From Variovorax boronicumulans (GTDB lineage: Bacteria > Pseudomonadota > Gammaproteobacteria > Burkholderiales > Burkholderiaceae_C), in the NCBI RefSeq assembly GCF_029892485.1, contig NZ_JARXVG010000001.1, forward strand, positions 434,001-498,000: a stretch of 64,000 nt of DNA. The letters are read 5' to 3'. The translations under genes were made by a program, and so were the position numbers. Positions 10,551 to 20,843 of this stretch are shown here, piece after piece; positions within the stretch are counted from its first letter, which is position 1, and each line of letters begins with the position of its first letter. The notes under the pieces are model-generated. The model was not told where the DNA came from, made no database searches, and was given only the letters and a program-made list of their open reading frames with translations.

Positions 10551-11138
10551 ATGCGTTTTTTCGTCCTACCCGCGTCCCTCCTTTTTGCCGTCGCTGTTCA
10601 TGCAGCCCCCCAAGTGGATCGACCCGATGACGAACTGGCTGGCTTGCTTGCAGACAAGGGTCTGATCAGCCAGCTCAAGCAGGTCCGTCAGACAGTCACC
10701 GAACGAACGTCCGATCTGGTGGTCACCGCCATCGGCTTCCTCGGAGTTCCTTACCGCCGCGGCGGCAACACGGCAGAGTCCGGTTTCGATTGCAGCGGCT
10801 TCGTCCGCGCGATGTACAACCAGACCGTCGGCCACATGCTCCCGCGCCGCGCCGAAGAGCAAGCCGCCGCCACCGAGAAAATCGACCGCAGCCAGCTCAA
10901 GCCCGGCGACCTCGTGTTCTTCAACACCATGCGCCGCGCCTTCAGCCATGTCGGCATCTATGTCGGCGAAGGCAAGTTCATCCATTCCCCCCGCTCCGGT
11001 GCCCAGGTTCGTGTCGAAGACATGAACGGCAGCTACTGGCAGCGCCGCTTCGACGGCGCCCGCCGCGTGCTCGGCGGCGCAGTACCGACCGAAGAGATCA
11101 AGGCCGCCGCGGCCAACGCCCGCACCGGGGACGACTGA
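10551..11138 (+). CDS. C40 (NlpC/P60) cell-wall peptidase, secreted
   Basis: A 195-residue exported cysteine peptidase. A signal peptide (MRFFVLPASLLFAVAVHAA) is followed by a helical spacer and an NlpC/P60 domain from about residue 55: catalytic Cys in ESGFDCSGFVRAMYN, the LKPGDLVFFN strand, catalytic His in FSHVGIYVGEGKFIHSP. Such enzymes cut peptidoglycan stem peptides, usually the D-Glu to diamino-acid bond. The gene stands alone between its own promoter and a strong terminator. The start is fixed by the signal peptide, yet no Shine-Dalgarno sequence precedes it. Confidence 0.93.
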   Translation: MRFFVLPASLLFAVAVHAAPQVDRPDDELAGLLADKGLISQLKQVRQTVTERTSDLVVTAIGFLGVPYRRGGNTAESGFDCSGFVRAMYNQTVGHMLPRRAEEQAAATEKIDRSQLKPGDLVFFNTMRRAFSHVGIYVGEGKFIHSPRSGAQVRVEDMNGSYWQRRFDGARRVLGGAVPTEEIKAAAANARTGDD

Positions 11139-11167
11139 CCCTCCTTCCGATCCACCAGGATCAGACG

Positions 11168-11196
11168 AAAAAAATCCCGCCTCGGCGGGATTTTTT
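11168..11196. terminator. Bidirectional intrinsic terminator
   Basis: ATCCCGCC (11174-11181), loop TC, GGCGGGAT (11184-11191), flanked by A7 on the left and T6 on the right. It can stop the NlpC/P60 gene on the plus strand and the aceE-aceF-lpdA operon on the minus strand. Confidence 0.92.
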
Positions 11197-11227
11197 GTGG
11201 GCGCTCGATTGCGCCCCGGCGTCTTGA

Positions 11228-13045
11228 TCAGGCCGCCTTCTTCGCCGGCGGCAGGTCGGTACACGTACCGTGCGCCACTTCCGCCGCCATGCCGATGCTC
11301 TCGCCCAGCGTCGGGTGCGGGTGGATCGTCTTGCCGATGTCGATCTCGTCCGCGCCCATCTCGATGGCCAGCGCGATCTCACCGATCATGTCGCCCGCAT
11401 GCGTGCCGACGATGCCACCACCCAGGATGCGGTGCGTCTCGGCATCGAACAGCAGCTTGGTGAAGCCTTCGTCGCGGCCGTTGGCGATGGCGCGGCCCGA
11501 AGCGGTCCACGGGAAGTGGCCCTTCTTGACCTTGATGCCTTCGGCCTTGGCCTGGTCTTCCGTGAGGCCCACCCACGCCACCTCGGGGTCGGTGTAGGCC
11601 ACGCTGGGGATCACGCGGGCGTTGAAGGCGGCGCTGGAGAGCTCCTTGTCGCCCTTCTGCTCGCCGGCGATCACCTCGGCTGCCACGTGGGCCTCATGCA
11701 CCGCCTTGTGCGCCAGCATGGGCTGGCCCACGATGTCGCCGATGGCGAAGATGTGGGGCACGTTCGTGCGCATCTGGATGTCGACCGGAATGAAGCCGCG
11801 GTCGCTTACCGTGACGCCGGCCTTCTCGGCACCGATCTTCTTGCCGTTGGGGCTGCGGCCCACGGCCTGCAGCACCAGGTCGTACACCTGCGGTTCCTTC
11901 GGCGCGTTCTCGCCCTCGAAGGTGACCTTGATGCCCTCCTTCGTGGCTTCGGCGCCCACCGTCTTGGTCTTCAACATGATGTTGTCGAAGCGCGGCGCGT
12001 TCATCTTCTGCCAGACCTTCACCAGGTCGCGGTCGGCGCCCTGCATCAGTCCGTCGAGCATTTCGACCACGTCCAGGCGCGCCCCGAGCGTCGAATACAC
12101 CGTGCCCATTTCGAGGCCGATGATGCCGCCGCCCAGCACGAGCATGCGCTTGGGGTCGGTGCCCATCTCGAGCGCGCCGGTGGAATCCACGATGCGCGGA
12201 TCGCCCTTGGGCATGAACGGCAGGCTGACCGACTGCGAGCCCGCCGCAATGATCGCGTTGCGGAACTTGACGGTCTGCTTCTTGCCGGTGGTGTCCCAGC
12301 TGGTGCCGGAGGTCTCTTCGACCTCCAGGTGGTACGGGTCGATGAAGTTGCCGACGCCGCGCAGCACCGTCACCTTGCGCATCTTGGCCATGGCCGTGAG
12401 GCCGCCGGTGAGCTTGCCCACCACCTTGTTCTTGTGGTCGAGTAGCTTGGCGCGGTCGACAGTGGGCGCGGCGAAGCTCACGCCGAGGTCGGCGAAGTGC
12501 TTGACCTCGTCCATCACCGAAGCCACGTGCAGCAGCGCCTTCGAGGGGATGCAGCCGACGTTCAGGCACACGCCGCCGAGGGTGGCGTAACGCTCGATCA
12601 GCACGACCTTCAGGCCCAGGTCGGCCGCGCGGAAGGCGGCCGAATAGCCACCAGGGCCGGCACCGAGCACGACGACATCGCACTCGACATCGACCTTGCC
12701 GCCGTAGGTGGAAGCGACGGGCGCCGGAGCGGGGGCCGCAGCCTTGGGCGCAGGAGCCGCAGCAGCAGGCGCTGGCGCGGCGGGAGCCGGAGCAGCAGCC
12801 GCTGCACCCTCCACCTCCAGCGTCAGCACGACCGAGCCTTCCTTGACCTTGTCACCCACCTTCACGGCGATGGCCTTCACCACACCGGCGGCGGACGACG
12901 GAATTTCCATCGAAGCCTTGTCCGATTCGACCGTGATCAGCGACTGCTCGGCCTTGACGGTGTCTCCGACATTGACCAGCACCTCGATCACCGCGACTTC
13001 GTCGAAGTCGCCGATGTCGGGCACCTTGATTTGTTGTTCGCTCAT
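11228..13045 (-). CDS. lpdA: Dihydrolipoyl dehydrogenase (E3) of pyruvate dehydrogenase, with N-terminal lipoyl domain
   Basis: A 605-residue E3 about 130 residues longer than the 2-oxoglutarate complex enzyme because a lipoyl domain (residues 1-78, Lys43 in [10 protein letters not shown]) and an Ala/Pro linker precede the flavoprotein. Then come [19 protein letters not shown] (FAD), the redox pair [28 protein letters not shown] (NAD) and the C-terminal HPHPTLGES. Fused lipoyl-E3 is known in betaproteobacterial pyruvate dehydrogenases such as Ralstonia PdhL. The lipoyl domain is nearly identical to the first one of AceF. The start overlaps the upstream Ntn hydrolase stop by ATGA. Confidence 0.97.
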   Translation of the reverse strand: MSEQQIKVPDIGDFDEVAVIEVLVNVGDTVKAEQSLITVESDKASMEIPSSAAGVVKAIAVKVGDKVKEGSVVLTLEVEGAAAAAPAPAAPAPAAAAPAPKAAAPAPAPVASTYGGKVDVECDVVVLGAGPGGYSAAFRAADLGLKVVLIERYATLGGVCLNVGCIPSKALLHVASVMDEVKHFADLGVSFAAPTVDRAKLLDHKNKVVGKLTGGLTAMAKMRKVTVLRGVGNFIDPYHLEVEETSGTSWDTTGKKQTVKFRNAIIAAGSQSVSLPFMPKGDPRIVDSTGALEMGTDPKRMLVLGGGIIGLEMGTVYSTLGARLDVVEMLDGLMQGADRDLVKVWQKMNAPRFDNIMLKTKTVGAEATKEGIKVTFEGENAPKEPQVYDLVLQAVGRSPNGKKIGAEKAGVTVSDRGFIPVDIQMRTNVPHIFAIGDIVGQPMLAHKAVHEAHVAAEVIAGEQKGDKELSSAAFNARVIPSVAYTDPEVAWVGLTEDQAKAEGIKVKKGHFPWTASGRAIANGRDEGFTKLLFDAETHRILGGGIVGTHAGDMIGEIALAIEMGADEIDIGKTIHPHPTLGESIGMAAEVAHGTCTDLPPAKKAA

Positions 13046-13635
13046 TTGGACACTTTCAGTTTGAGTGTGAGAACGTCGACCGGTGGGGCCGAATTGCGAT
13101 CGAATTCGCAGGCGGCGGCGATCCCCGCCTCCGCCACGTCGCGCGAGGTGCGCGACTTGATGTCATAGGCCGCATGCATGGCGCCCAGCGCAAAGCTGCG
13201 CCCCGAGCCGATGGCCCAGAACTGCTTGAACTCGAACACCTCGCGGTAGCTGTAGATGCCGTAGATGCCGCTCTGGTTGGCCATCAGCATCGTGAACTGG
13301 CTCGACTCGTAGGGCTCGTGGTCGTCTTCCTTGGTCTGCATGAAGAACGAGTCCTTGAGCACCGGATGCAGCATCGTGAAGGTGCGGAAGATCTCGTGCT
13401 TGCTGCCGAACAGGAGCTTCTCGCGCTCCTGTGCGGCCAGCGCGTGCTGCAGCACCAGGAAGTGCGCCGCGGCGCCGGCCATGGCGAACAGGCTGGTGCC
13501 CGCCGCGTCCTCGACGGTAAAGATCTTCTGGTTCGCTTCGGCCTTGTGCGACAGGCGCGTGTCGCCGAAGGTCACCAGAGAATCGGCTGCCATCGTGACC
13601 TGGCCGCCTTTGCGGACGGCCACTACCGTGGTCAT
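13042..13635 (-). CDS. Stand-alone Ntn hydrolase, proteasome-beta/HslV-like, within the pdh operon
   Basis: A 197-residue protein starting at ATG 13635. After Met removal it begins [18 protein letters not shown], matching HslV and proteasome beta subunits: nucleophile Thr1, Asp17 in AADS, and a basic residue in EANQKI (Lys36) that could take the role of Lys33 if a three-residue insertion is allowed. The later [15 protein letters not shown] resembles the HslV GSG segment. No HslU-type ATPase is nearby. The gene overlaps aceF by ATGA upstream and lpdA by ATGA downstream, so its synthesis is tied to the dehydrogenase subunits. Peptidase activity and a role in the complex are inferred only. Confidence 0.8.
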   Translation of the reverse strand: MTTVVAVRKGGQVTMAADSLVTFGDTRLSHKAEANQKIFTVEDAAGTSLFAMAGAAAHFLVLQHALAAQEREKLLFGSKHEIFRTFTMLHPVLKDSFFMQTKEDDHEPYESSQFTMLMANQSGIYGIYSYREVFEFKQFWAIGSGRSFALGAMHAAYDIKSRTSRDVAEAGIAAACEFDRNSAPPVDVLTLKLKVSK

Positions 13636-15308
13636 AGCAGGATTCGACGGTAGTCCGCGAGCACTTGCCCAAGGTAGGCGTTGAAGCGCGCAGCCAGGGC
13701 ACCATCGATCACGCGGTGGTCGTACGACAGCGACAGCGGCAGCGTCAGGCGCGGCACGAACTGCTTGCCGTCCCACACCGGCTTCATCTGGCCCTTGGAG
13801 AGGCCGAGGATGGCCACTTCGGGGGCGTTGATGATGGGCGTGAAGTGCGTGCCGCCGATGCCGCCCAGCGAGCTGATCGACATGCAGCCGCCCTGCATGT
13901 CGGCCGAGCCGAGCTTGCCGTCGCGCGCCTTCTTGGCGAGCTCGCCCATCTCGGCGCTGATCTGCAGGATGCCCTTCTTGTCGGCATCTTTGAGCACCGG
14001 CACCACGAGCCCGTTGGGCGTGTCCGCCGCGAAGCCGATGTTGAAGTACTGCTTGTAGACGAGCTGGTCGCCGTCCAGGCTGGCGTTGAAGTCGGGGAAT
14101 TTCTTCAGCGCCGCAACCACCGCCTTGATCACGAAGGCCAGCATCGTGACCTTCACGCCCGACTTCTCGTTCTCCTTGTTGGTGGACACGCGGAAGGCTT
14201 CGAGCTCGGTGATGTCGGCTTCGTCGTTGTTGGTGACGTGCGGAATCATCACCCAGTTGCGGTGCAGGTTCGCGCCGCTGAGCTTCTTGATGCGCGAGAG
14301 GTCCTTGCGCTCGACCGCACCGAACTTGGTGAAGTCGACCTTGGGCCACGGAATGAGACCGAGCGCCGCGCCATCTGCGCTGCCGCCACCGGCCGGTGCC
14401 TTGGCCGCCGAGGCCTTGGTGCTGGCCTGGCCGCTCATCACGGCCTTGGTGAAGCCCTGGACGTCTTCCTGCGTGATGCGGCCCTTGGGACCGGAACCCT
14501 TGACCTCTTCGAGCGGCACGCCGAGTTCGCGGGCGAACTTGCGCACCGAGGGCGAGGCGTGCGGCAGGTTGGCGCTGGGCGCCGTGGTGGGGTCGTGCGG
14601 TGCAGCGGCGGCTGCCGGGCTTGCAGCCGGGGCCGGCGAAGCAGCGGCCGGTGCGGGTGCGCTGGCAGTTGCTGCGGCCGGGGCGGCTGAAGCAGCTTGC
14701 GCAGGCGCAGGTGCCGCGGCGCCCGCCGAGCCTTCCAGGATCGCGATCAGGTCACCGATGTTGACCGTGTCGCCGACCTTGACCTTGAGTTCCTTCAGCA
14801 CGCCTGCACCCGACGATGGAATCTCCATCGAGGCCTTGTCCGATTCGACCGTGATCAGCGACTGGTCGGCCGCGATCGTGTCGCCGGGCTTGACCAGCAG
14901 CTCGATGACCGCGACGTCCTTGAAGTCGCCGATGTCCGGCACCTTGACCTCGACCGGGCCGGAGGCCGCTGCAGGGGCTGCAGCAACCGGTGCAGGCGCC
15001 GCTGCTGCGGGTGCCGGAGCGGCAGCCGCAGGGGCCGGGGCCGCTGCAGGCGTGGGCGCCGCAGCGGCACCTTCGGCCTCCAGCACGAGCACCACCGAGC
15101 CCTCTTTCACCTTGCCACCGACCTCGACCTTGATTTCCTTGACCACACCGGCCGTCGACGAAGGAATCTCCATCGACGCCTTGTCCGACTCCACCGTGAT
15201 GAGCGACTGCTCGGCCTTGACCGTGTCGCCCACCTTCACCAGCACCTCGATCACCGCGACTTCATCGAAATCGCCGATGTCCGGCACCTTCACTTCCACT
15301 GCTGCCAT
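13632..15308 (-). CDS. aceF: Dihydrolipoyllysine-residue acetyltransferase (E2 of pyruvate dehydrogenase)
   Basis: A 558-residue E2 starting at ATG 15308 ([14 protein letters not shown]); in-frame sequence further upstream is not lipoyl-like. Two lipoyl domains (Lys43 and Lys158, both in [10 protein letters not shown]) are joined by Ala/Pro linkers, followed by a peripheral subunit-binding domain ([20 protein letters not shown] near 255-290) and a catalytic domain with [10 protein letters not shown] (His531, Asp535). It transfers acetyl groups from lipoate to CoA. It follows aceE by 49 bases and overlaps the Ntn hydrolase gene by ATGA. Confidence 0.97.
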   Translation of the reverse strand: MAAVEVKVPDIGDFDEVAVIEVLVKVGDTVKAEQSLITVESDKASMEIPSSTAGVVKEIKVEVGGKVKEGSVVLVLEAEGAAAAPTPAAAPAPAAAAPAPAAAAPAPVAAAPAAASGPVEVKVPDIGDFKDVAVIELLVKPGDTIAADQSLITVESDKASMEIPSSGAGVLKELKVKVGDTVNIGDLIAILEGSAGAAAPAPAQAASAAPAAATASAPAPAAASPAPAASPAAAAAPHDPTTAPSANLPHASPSVRKFARELGVPLEEVKGSGPKGRITQEDVQGFTKAVMSGQASTKASAAKAPAGGGSADGAALGLIPWPKVDFTKFGAVERKDLSRIKKLSGANLHRNWVMIPHVTNNDEADITELEAFRVSTNKENEKSGVKVTMLAFVIKAVVAALKKFPDFNASLDGDQLVYKQYFNIGFAADTPNGLVVPVLKDADKKGILQISAEMGELAKKARDGKLGSADMQGGCMSISSLGGIGGTHFTPIINAPEVAILGLSKGQMKPVWDGKQFVPRLTLPLSLSYDHRVIDGALAARFNAYLGQVLADYRRILL

Positions 15309-15357
15309 ATCGTTGTCTCCCGCCGCGAGGCGCCGTTCGTTCGTTGGTTGTTGATGT

Positions 15358-18087
15358 TCAAGCGTAAAGCGGGTTGACCTTGTCGACATTGATGCCGTAC
15401 TTCTTGATCGCTTCCACCACCTTGGCCACCGGCACTGTGCCATCTTCGCTCAGCGCCTTGAGCGCGGCCACCACGATGTAGTGACGATTGATCTCGAAGT
15501 GTTCGCGCAGCTTGTTGCGGAAGTCGCTGCGGCCGAAACCGTCGGTGCCCAGCACCTTGTAGGTGCGGCCCTTCGGGAGGAAGGGGCGGATCTGTTCCGC
15601 ATAGGCCTTCATGTAGTCGGTCGATGCCACCACCGGGCCGGTCGTGGGCGCCAGTTGCTCGGCCACGAAGGGCACGCGCGGGGTCTGGTCCGGGTGCAGC
15701 AGGTTCCAGCGGTCGGCGTCCTGGCCGTCGCGGGTGAGCTCGTTGAAGCTCGGGCAGCTCCACACGGAAGCCGACACGCCCCAGTCCTTCTCGAGCAGCT
15801 CCTGTGCCGCGAAGCTCTCGCGCAGGATGGTGCCGCTGCCCAGCAGTTGCACGGTCGGCGCTTCCTTGCTGCCCTTGGCCGCCTTGACCACCGGGCCCTG
15901 CTTGGACAGGTACATGCCCTTGATGATCTGCTCTTCCGTACCGGGCTGGAGGCCAGGCATCGCGTAGTTCTCGTTGAGCAGCGTCAGGTAGTAGTAGACG
16001 TTGTCCTGCTTCTCGACCATGCGCTTCAAGCCATGGTGCAGGATCACGCCCACTTCGTGCGCGAAGGTCGGGTCGTAGCTCACGCAGTTCGGGATGGTGT
16101 TGGCCAGGATGTGGCTGTGACCGTCTTCGTGCTGCAGGCCTTCGCCATTCAGCGTGGTGCGCCCCGAGGTGCCGCCCAGCAGGAAGCCGCGCGCCTGCAT
16201 GTCGCCGGCCGCCCAGGCCAGGTCGCCGATGCGCTGGAAGCCGAACATCGAGTAGTACACGTAGAACGGCACCATGATGCGGTTGTTCGTGCTGTACGAG
16301 GTGGCCGCGGCGATCCAGCTGGACATGCCGCCGGCCTCGTTGATGCCTTCCTGCAGGATCTGGCCGGCCTTGTCTTCCTTGTAGTACATGACCTGGTCCT
16401 TGTCGACCGGGGTGTACTGCTGGCCTGCGGGGTTGTAGATGCCGATCTGGCGGAACAACCCTTCCATGCCGAAGGTGCGGGCCTCGTCCACCAGGATGGG
16501 CACCACGCGCGGGCCGAGCGCCTTGTCGCGCAGGAGCTGCGTGAGGAAGCGCACGTAGGCCTGCGTCGTCGAGATCTCGCGGCCTTCGGCCGTGGGCTCC
16601 ATCACCGACTTGAAGACGTCCAGCGAGGGCACCGTGAAGCTCTCGTCGGCCTTGGTGCGGCGATGCGGCAGGTAGCCGCCGAGGGCCTTGCGGCGCTCGT
16701 GCAGGTACTTCATTTCAGGCGTGTCGTCGGCCGGCTTGTAGAACGGCAGGTCGGCGATCTGGCTGTCCGGGATCGGGATATTGAAGCGGTCGCGGAAGGC
16801 CATGATGTCTTCGTCGCTCAGCTTCTTGGTCTGGTGGACGTTGTTCTTGCCCTCGCCGATCTTGCCCATGCCGAAGCCCTTGACCGTCTTGATCAGGAGC
16901 ACCGTGGGCTGGCCCTTGTGCTTGACGGCCGCGTCGAAGGCTGCATAGACCTTTTGCGAATCGTGGCCGCCGCGGCGCAGCTGCCAGATGTCGTCGTCGC
17001 TCATCTTGGCGACCATCTCCAGCGTGCGCGGATCGCGGCCGAAGAAGTGCTTGCGCACGTAGGCGCCGTCGTTGGCCTTGAACGACTGGTAATCGCCGTC
17101 GTTCGTCTCCATCATGATCTTGCGCAGGGCCCCTTCCTTGTCGCGTGCGATCAGCTGGTCCCAGCCGCTGCCCCAGATCAGCTTGATGACGTTCCAGCCC
17201 GAGCCGCGGAATTCGCCTTCCAACTCCTGGATGATCTTGCCGTTGCCGCGCACCGGGCCGTCCAGGCGCTGCAGGTTGCAGTTGATGACGAAGACGAGGT
17301 TGTCGAGGCCTTCGCGCGCCGCGAGACCGATGGCGCCCATCGATTCGACTTCGTCCATTTCGCCGTCGCCGCAGAACACCCAGACCTTGCGGTTCTCGGT
17401 GTTGGCGATGCCGCGGGCATGCAGGTACTTGAGAAAGCGCGCCTGGTAGATCGCCATCAGCGGGCCGAGGCCCATCGACACCGTGGGGAACTGCCAGAAC
17501 TGGGGCATCAGCTTCGGATGCGGGTAGCTGGAGAGGCCCTTGCCGTCCACTTCCTGGCGGAAGTTGAGCAGTTGCTCTTCGGTCAGGCGGCCTTCGAGGT
17601 ACGCGCGGGCATAGATGCCGGGGGACACGTGGCCCTGGATGTAGAGGCAGTCGCCGCCGTGGTTCTCGCTCTCGGCATGCCAGAAGTGGTTGAAGCCGGC
17701 GCCGAACATGTTCGCCAGCGAGGCGAAGGAGCCGATGTGGCCGCCGAGGTCGCCGCCTTCAGGGGGATGGTGGCGATTGGCCTTGACCACCATCGCCATG
17801 GCGTTCCACCGCATGTAGGCGCGCAGGCGCTCCTCGATCTCGAGGTTGCCGGGGCAACGCTCTTCCTGATCGGGCTCGATGGTGTTGACGTAGGCGGTGT
17901 TGGCAGAGAACGGCTTGTCGATGCTGTGCTGCCGGGCATGTTCGAGCAGTTGCTCGAGAAGAAAGTGGGCCCGCTCGGGACCCTCGCTCTGGATGACGGA
18001 GGACAGTGCATCCATCCATTCACGGGTCTCCTGGGCGTCCGCATCGTTTGCGGCCGAGCCGAACAGGTTCTCGGGATTTGCCGACAT
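15358..18087 (-). CDS. aceE: Pyruvate dehydrogenase E1 component (homodimeric)
   Basis: A 909-residue thiamine-diphosphate enzyme that decarboxylates pyruvate and acetylates the AceF lipoyl domains. Seen: [20 protein letters not shown], the thiamine-diphosphate motif [14 protein letters not shown]...[15 protein letters not shown], and C-terminal [14 protein letters not shown] and [10 protein letters not shown]. Length fits the E. coli AceE type (about 890). A strong Shine-Dalgarno (AAGGAGA) sits 9 bases before the ATG. First gene of the operon; a histidine kinase gene runs the other way 215 bases upstream. Confidence 0.98.
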   Translation of the reverse strand: MSANPENLFGSAANDADAQETREWMDALSSVIQSEGPERAHFLLEQLLEHARQHSIDKPFSANTAYVNTIEPDQEERCPGNLEIEERLRAYMRWNAMAMVVKANRHHPPEGGDLGGHIGSFASLANMFGAGFNHFWHAESENHGGDCLYIQGHVSPGIYARAYLEGRLTEEQLLNFRQEVDGKGLSSYPHPKLMPQFWQFPTVSMGLGPLMAIYQARFLKYLHARGIANTENRKVWVFCGDGEMDEVESMGAIGLAAREGLDNLVFVINCNLQRLDGPVRGNGKIIQELEGEFRGSGWNVIKLIWGSGWDQLIARDKEGALRKIMMETNDGDYQSFKANDGAYVRKHFFGRDPRTLEMVAKMSDDDIWQLRRGGHDSQKVYAAFDAAVKHKGQPTVLLIKTVKGFGMGKIGEGKNNVHQTKKLSDEDIMAFRDRFNIPIPDSQIADLPFYKPADDTPEMKYLHERRKALGGYLPHRRTKADESFTVPSLDVFKSVMEPTAEGREISTTQAYVRFLTQLLRDKALGPRVVPILVDEARTFGMEGLFRQIGIYNPAGQQYTPVDKDQVMYYKEDKAGQILQEGINEAGGMSSWIAAATSYSTNNRIMVPFYVYYSMFGFQRIGDLAWAAGDMQARGFLLGGTSGRTTLNGEGLQHEDGHSHILANTIPNCVSYDPTFAHEVGVILHHGLKRMVEKQDNVYYYLTLLNENYAMPGLQPGTEEQIIKGMYLSKQGPVVKAAKGSKEAPTVQLLGSGTILRESFAAQELLEKDWGVSASVWSCPSFNELTRDGQDADRWNLLHPDQTPRVPFVAEQLAPTTGPVVASTDYMKAYAEQIRPFLPKGRTYKVLGTDGFGRSDFRNKLREHFEINRHYIVVAALKALSEDGTVPVAKVVEAIKKYGINVDKVNPLYA

Positions 18088-18302
18088 GCTTGTCTCTCCT
18101 TTTAGGGCTGTGGCTGTAATTTAGTGCGCTCTGCAATAAACGCGGGCGAGTTTCGCATAGAAAGTTGGCAATTTCAAATGGCGCTTGTTGATTTCTTAAT
18201 GTGATATTTTGTGAATTTCCACTGGCACGCCCGACCGCAACGGGATCAATGGCACTGACGCTCTTCGGTCGTTTCCCGAGGGCCATCCCCTAAACTCGCG
18301 CG

Positions 18303-20843
18303 ATGCCTTTCTCCTCTCCGCTGGCGGTTGCCCGCAGTGCCGTGAACGCCTCGCCGCTCTCCTGGTGGCGCACCTGGTGGCGCCGGCAAACGCCCGTGCT
18401 GCAGGACGCGGTGGCCATGCTGGCGCCGATGGCGGCGGTGCTGCTGTTTCTTGCCGCGATCGTTTCGGCCTTCTGGTACCTGCGCACCGAGGAGGTCGAG
18501 CGCGAGCAGGAGTCGGTACGCCGCGATGTCGAATACGCCCAGCAGCGCATGCGCCTCCGGCTGCTGGAGCGCCAGGAACAGCTGATGCGCATTGCGCGCG
18601 ATGCGTCCAACCGCGAGATCGATCCCACCGAATTCACCAGCCGTGCCGAATCGCTCGTGAGCCAGTTCCCCGAGCTGCAGACCATCACCTGGATCGACGA
18701 TCGCCGCCGCTTCAAGGCCGGCTATGCGGCGCCCAGCGTGCATCCCGCGCAGCAACACCTGATCGGCGACGTACTTCGACCCGGCGACATCGAGAGCAAC
18801 TACGCCCTGGCGCGCGAGTTGCGCCAGCCGGTGTATTCGCAGCCCGTGGCCGGCGGCGACCCGGCAGCGATGCTGCAGCTGCACATCCCTCTTTTCGACC
18901 AGGGCCTGTTCGCGGGCGTCGTGCTCGGCGAGTTCTCGGTCGACGGGCTGCTGCGCTACGGCATGCCCTCCGAGGTGCAGGCGCGCTACGCGGTCTCGCT
19001 GCTCGACGCCAAGGGCAACGTCATCGCCGGCAACACGACCAGCCTGAAGGACAGCGGCACGCGGCTGCTGCCATGGTCGGAGCGCACCAACGAATACGAA
19101 GTGCCCGTGTCGCCCGTCGGCAATGCGCTGATCCTGCGCGCGCAGGCCTATCGCACCTCGCAAGGCGTGGTGGGCAACGGACTCTTCTGGCTGGTCTGCG
19201 CACTCAGCGTGCTGACCAGCTGGATGCTGATCGGCACCTGGCGCCACACGCGCCGGCGCCTGCAGGCGCAGCAGCGGCTGGTGGCCGAAACCAACTTCCG
19301 CCGCGCGATGGAAAACTCCATGCTGACCGGCATGCGCGTGCTCGACCTCCAAGGCCGCATCACCTATGTGAACGCCGCGTTCTGCGCGATGACCGGCTGG
19401 AGCGAAGCCGAACTTGTCGGCCAGTCGCCGCCCTTTCCCTACTGGCTCGAATCCGACCGCGAAGTGATGAACGAGCGGCTGGAAGAAGAACTGCACGGCC
19501 GCGCCCTGCCCGGCGGCTTCCAGGTGCGCGTGAAGCGCAAGAACGGCAGCGTGTTCAACGCCCGGCTCTACGTCTCTCCGCTGATCGACGCGCGCGGCCA
19601 CCAGACCGGCTGGATGACGTCGATGACAGACATCACCGAGCCCACACGCATCCGCGAGCAGCTGTCGGCGTCTTACGAGCGCTTCACCACGGTGCTCGAA
19701 GCGCTCGACGCCGCGGTGTCGGTCGCGCCCATCGGCAGCGAGGAACTGCTGTTCGCGAACAAGCTGTACCGCCTCTGGTTCGGCTCCGACACCGTGGGCC
19801 ATCTGGGCATGGTGGCGCAGGCCGGCGTGCCGGCGTCGAACGCACATGACGAAGGCCTGGACGACGTCGACCCGTACGCTGGTCTGCCGATCGACACGCT
19901 CACCGCAGCGCAAGCCGCGAACAACGAAATCTTCGTGCCCCACCTCGGCAAATGGCTCGAAGTGCGCTCGCGCTACCTGACTTGGGTCGACGGCCGCCTT
20001 GCGCAGCTCGTGATCGCGACCGACATCACACCGCGCCGCGATGCCGAGGAGCAAGCTGCCGCGCAAGCCGACAAGGCACAGGCTGCGAGCCGCCTCATCA
20101 CAATGGGTGAAATGGCCTCCAGCGTGGCGCATGAACTCAACCAGCCGCTCACTGCCATCACCAACTACTGCAACGGGATGATGTCGCGCATCAAGGGCCA
20201 GACGATCGACACCGAGGCGCTGCTCGCGGCGCTGGAGAAGACCTCGAAGCAGGCGCAGCGCGCGGGCCAGATCATCCAGCGCATCCGCTCCTTCGTGAAG
20301 CGCAGCGAGCCCAACCGCACGCCCGCCGACGTGGCGACCATGGTGAGCGAAGCCGTCGAACTCGCGGGCATCGAGCTGCGCCGCCGCAACGTGCGCCTGA
20401 ACCACTACGTGGCCGCGCGGCTGCCGGTGGTGCGGGTCGACCCGATCCTGATCGAGCAGGTGATGGTCAACCTCCTGAAGAATGCGGCCGAATCCATCGA
20501 CCTCGCCGACCGGCCGCTCGCGCGCCGCAGCGTCGAGTTGCGCGTGCTGCCCAAGACCATCGAGGGACAGAACGCCATCGAGTTCTCGGTGCAGGACACG
20601 GGCAAGGGCCTCTCGCCCGAGGTGATGGACCGGCTCTACGAAGCCTTCTTCTCGACCAAGCCCGAAGGCATGGGCATCGGGCTCAATCTGTGCCGCACCA
20701 TCGTCGAGTCGCACCGCGGCCGGATGCAGGCGGAGAACATCTACAATGGGCCGGATGTGATCGGATGCCGTTTTTCCTTCTGGATTCCGGTGTTGGACGC
20801 TATCAGTTCCGTAGCTAGCGACGAGGCAAAGGTACCTGCATGA
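18303..20843 (+). CDS. Membrane-bound PAS sensor histidine kinase, divergent from aceE
   Basis: An 846-residue kinase. Membrane segment 1 near residues 37-60, a periplasmic sensing region to about 285, membrane segment 2 near 287-311 (FWLVCALSVLTSWMLIG), a PAS domain near 330-440 (YVNAAFCAMTGWSEAELVG), a second PAS-like region near 455-575, the phosphoacceptor His610 in SVAHELNQPLTAITNY, the N box NLLKNAAESID near 722, and ATP-lid boxes DTGKGLSP and GMGIGLNL. It resembles FixL/DctB-type kinases. It shares a 215-base AT-richer intergenic stretch with aceE and overlaps its response regulator by ATGA. The signal is unknown; control of carbon flux is inferred from position only. Confidence 0.93.
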   Translation: MPFSSPLAVARSAVNASPLSWWRTWWRRQTPVLQDAVAMLAPMAAVLLFLAAIVSAFWYLRTEEVEREQESVRRDVEYAQQRMRLRLLERQEQLMRIARDASNREIDPTEFTSRAESLVSQFPELQTITWIDDRRRFKAGYAAPSVHPAQQHLIGDVLRPGDIESNYALARELRQPVYSQPVAGGDPAAMLQLHIPLFDQGLFAGVVLGEFSVDGLLRYGMPSEVQARYAVSLLDAKGNVIAGNTTSLKDSGTRLLPWSERTNEYEVPVSPVGNALILRAQAYRTSQGVVGNGLFWLVCALSVLTSWMLIGTWRHTRRRLQAQQRLVAETNFRRAMENSMLTGMRVLDLQGRITYVNAAFCAMTGWSEAELVGQSPPFPYWLESDREVMNERLEEELHGRALPGGFQVRVKRKNGSVFNARLYVSPLIDARGHQTGWMTSMTDITEPTRIREQLSASYERFTTVLEALDAAVSVAPIGSEELLFANKLYRLWFGSDTVGHLGMVAQAGVPASNAHDEGLDDVDPYAGLPIDTLTAAQAANNEIFVPHLGKWLEVRSRYLTWVDGRLAQLVIATDITPRRDAEEQAAAQADKAQAASRLITMGEMASSVAHELNQPLTAITNYCNGMMSRIKGQTIDTEALLAALEKTSKQAQRAGQIIQRIRSFVKRSEPNRTPADVATMVSEAVELAGIELRRRNVRLNHYVAARLPVVRVDPILIEQVMVNLLKNAAESIDLADRPLARRSVELRVLPKTIEGQNAIEFSVQDTGKGLSPEVMDRLYEAFFSTKPEGMGIGLNLCRTIVESHRGRMQAENIYNGPDVIGCRFSFWIPVLDAISSVASDEAKVPA

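Noticed and set aside
13042..14349. A 435-residue protein joining the Ntn hydrolase to upstream sequence
   Set aside because: The first 238 residues are an out-of-frame reading of aceF. The HslV-like part begins at ATG 13635, where Thr becomes the N-terminal nucleophile.
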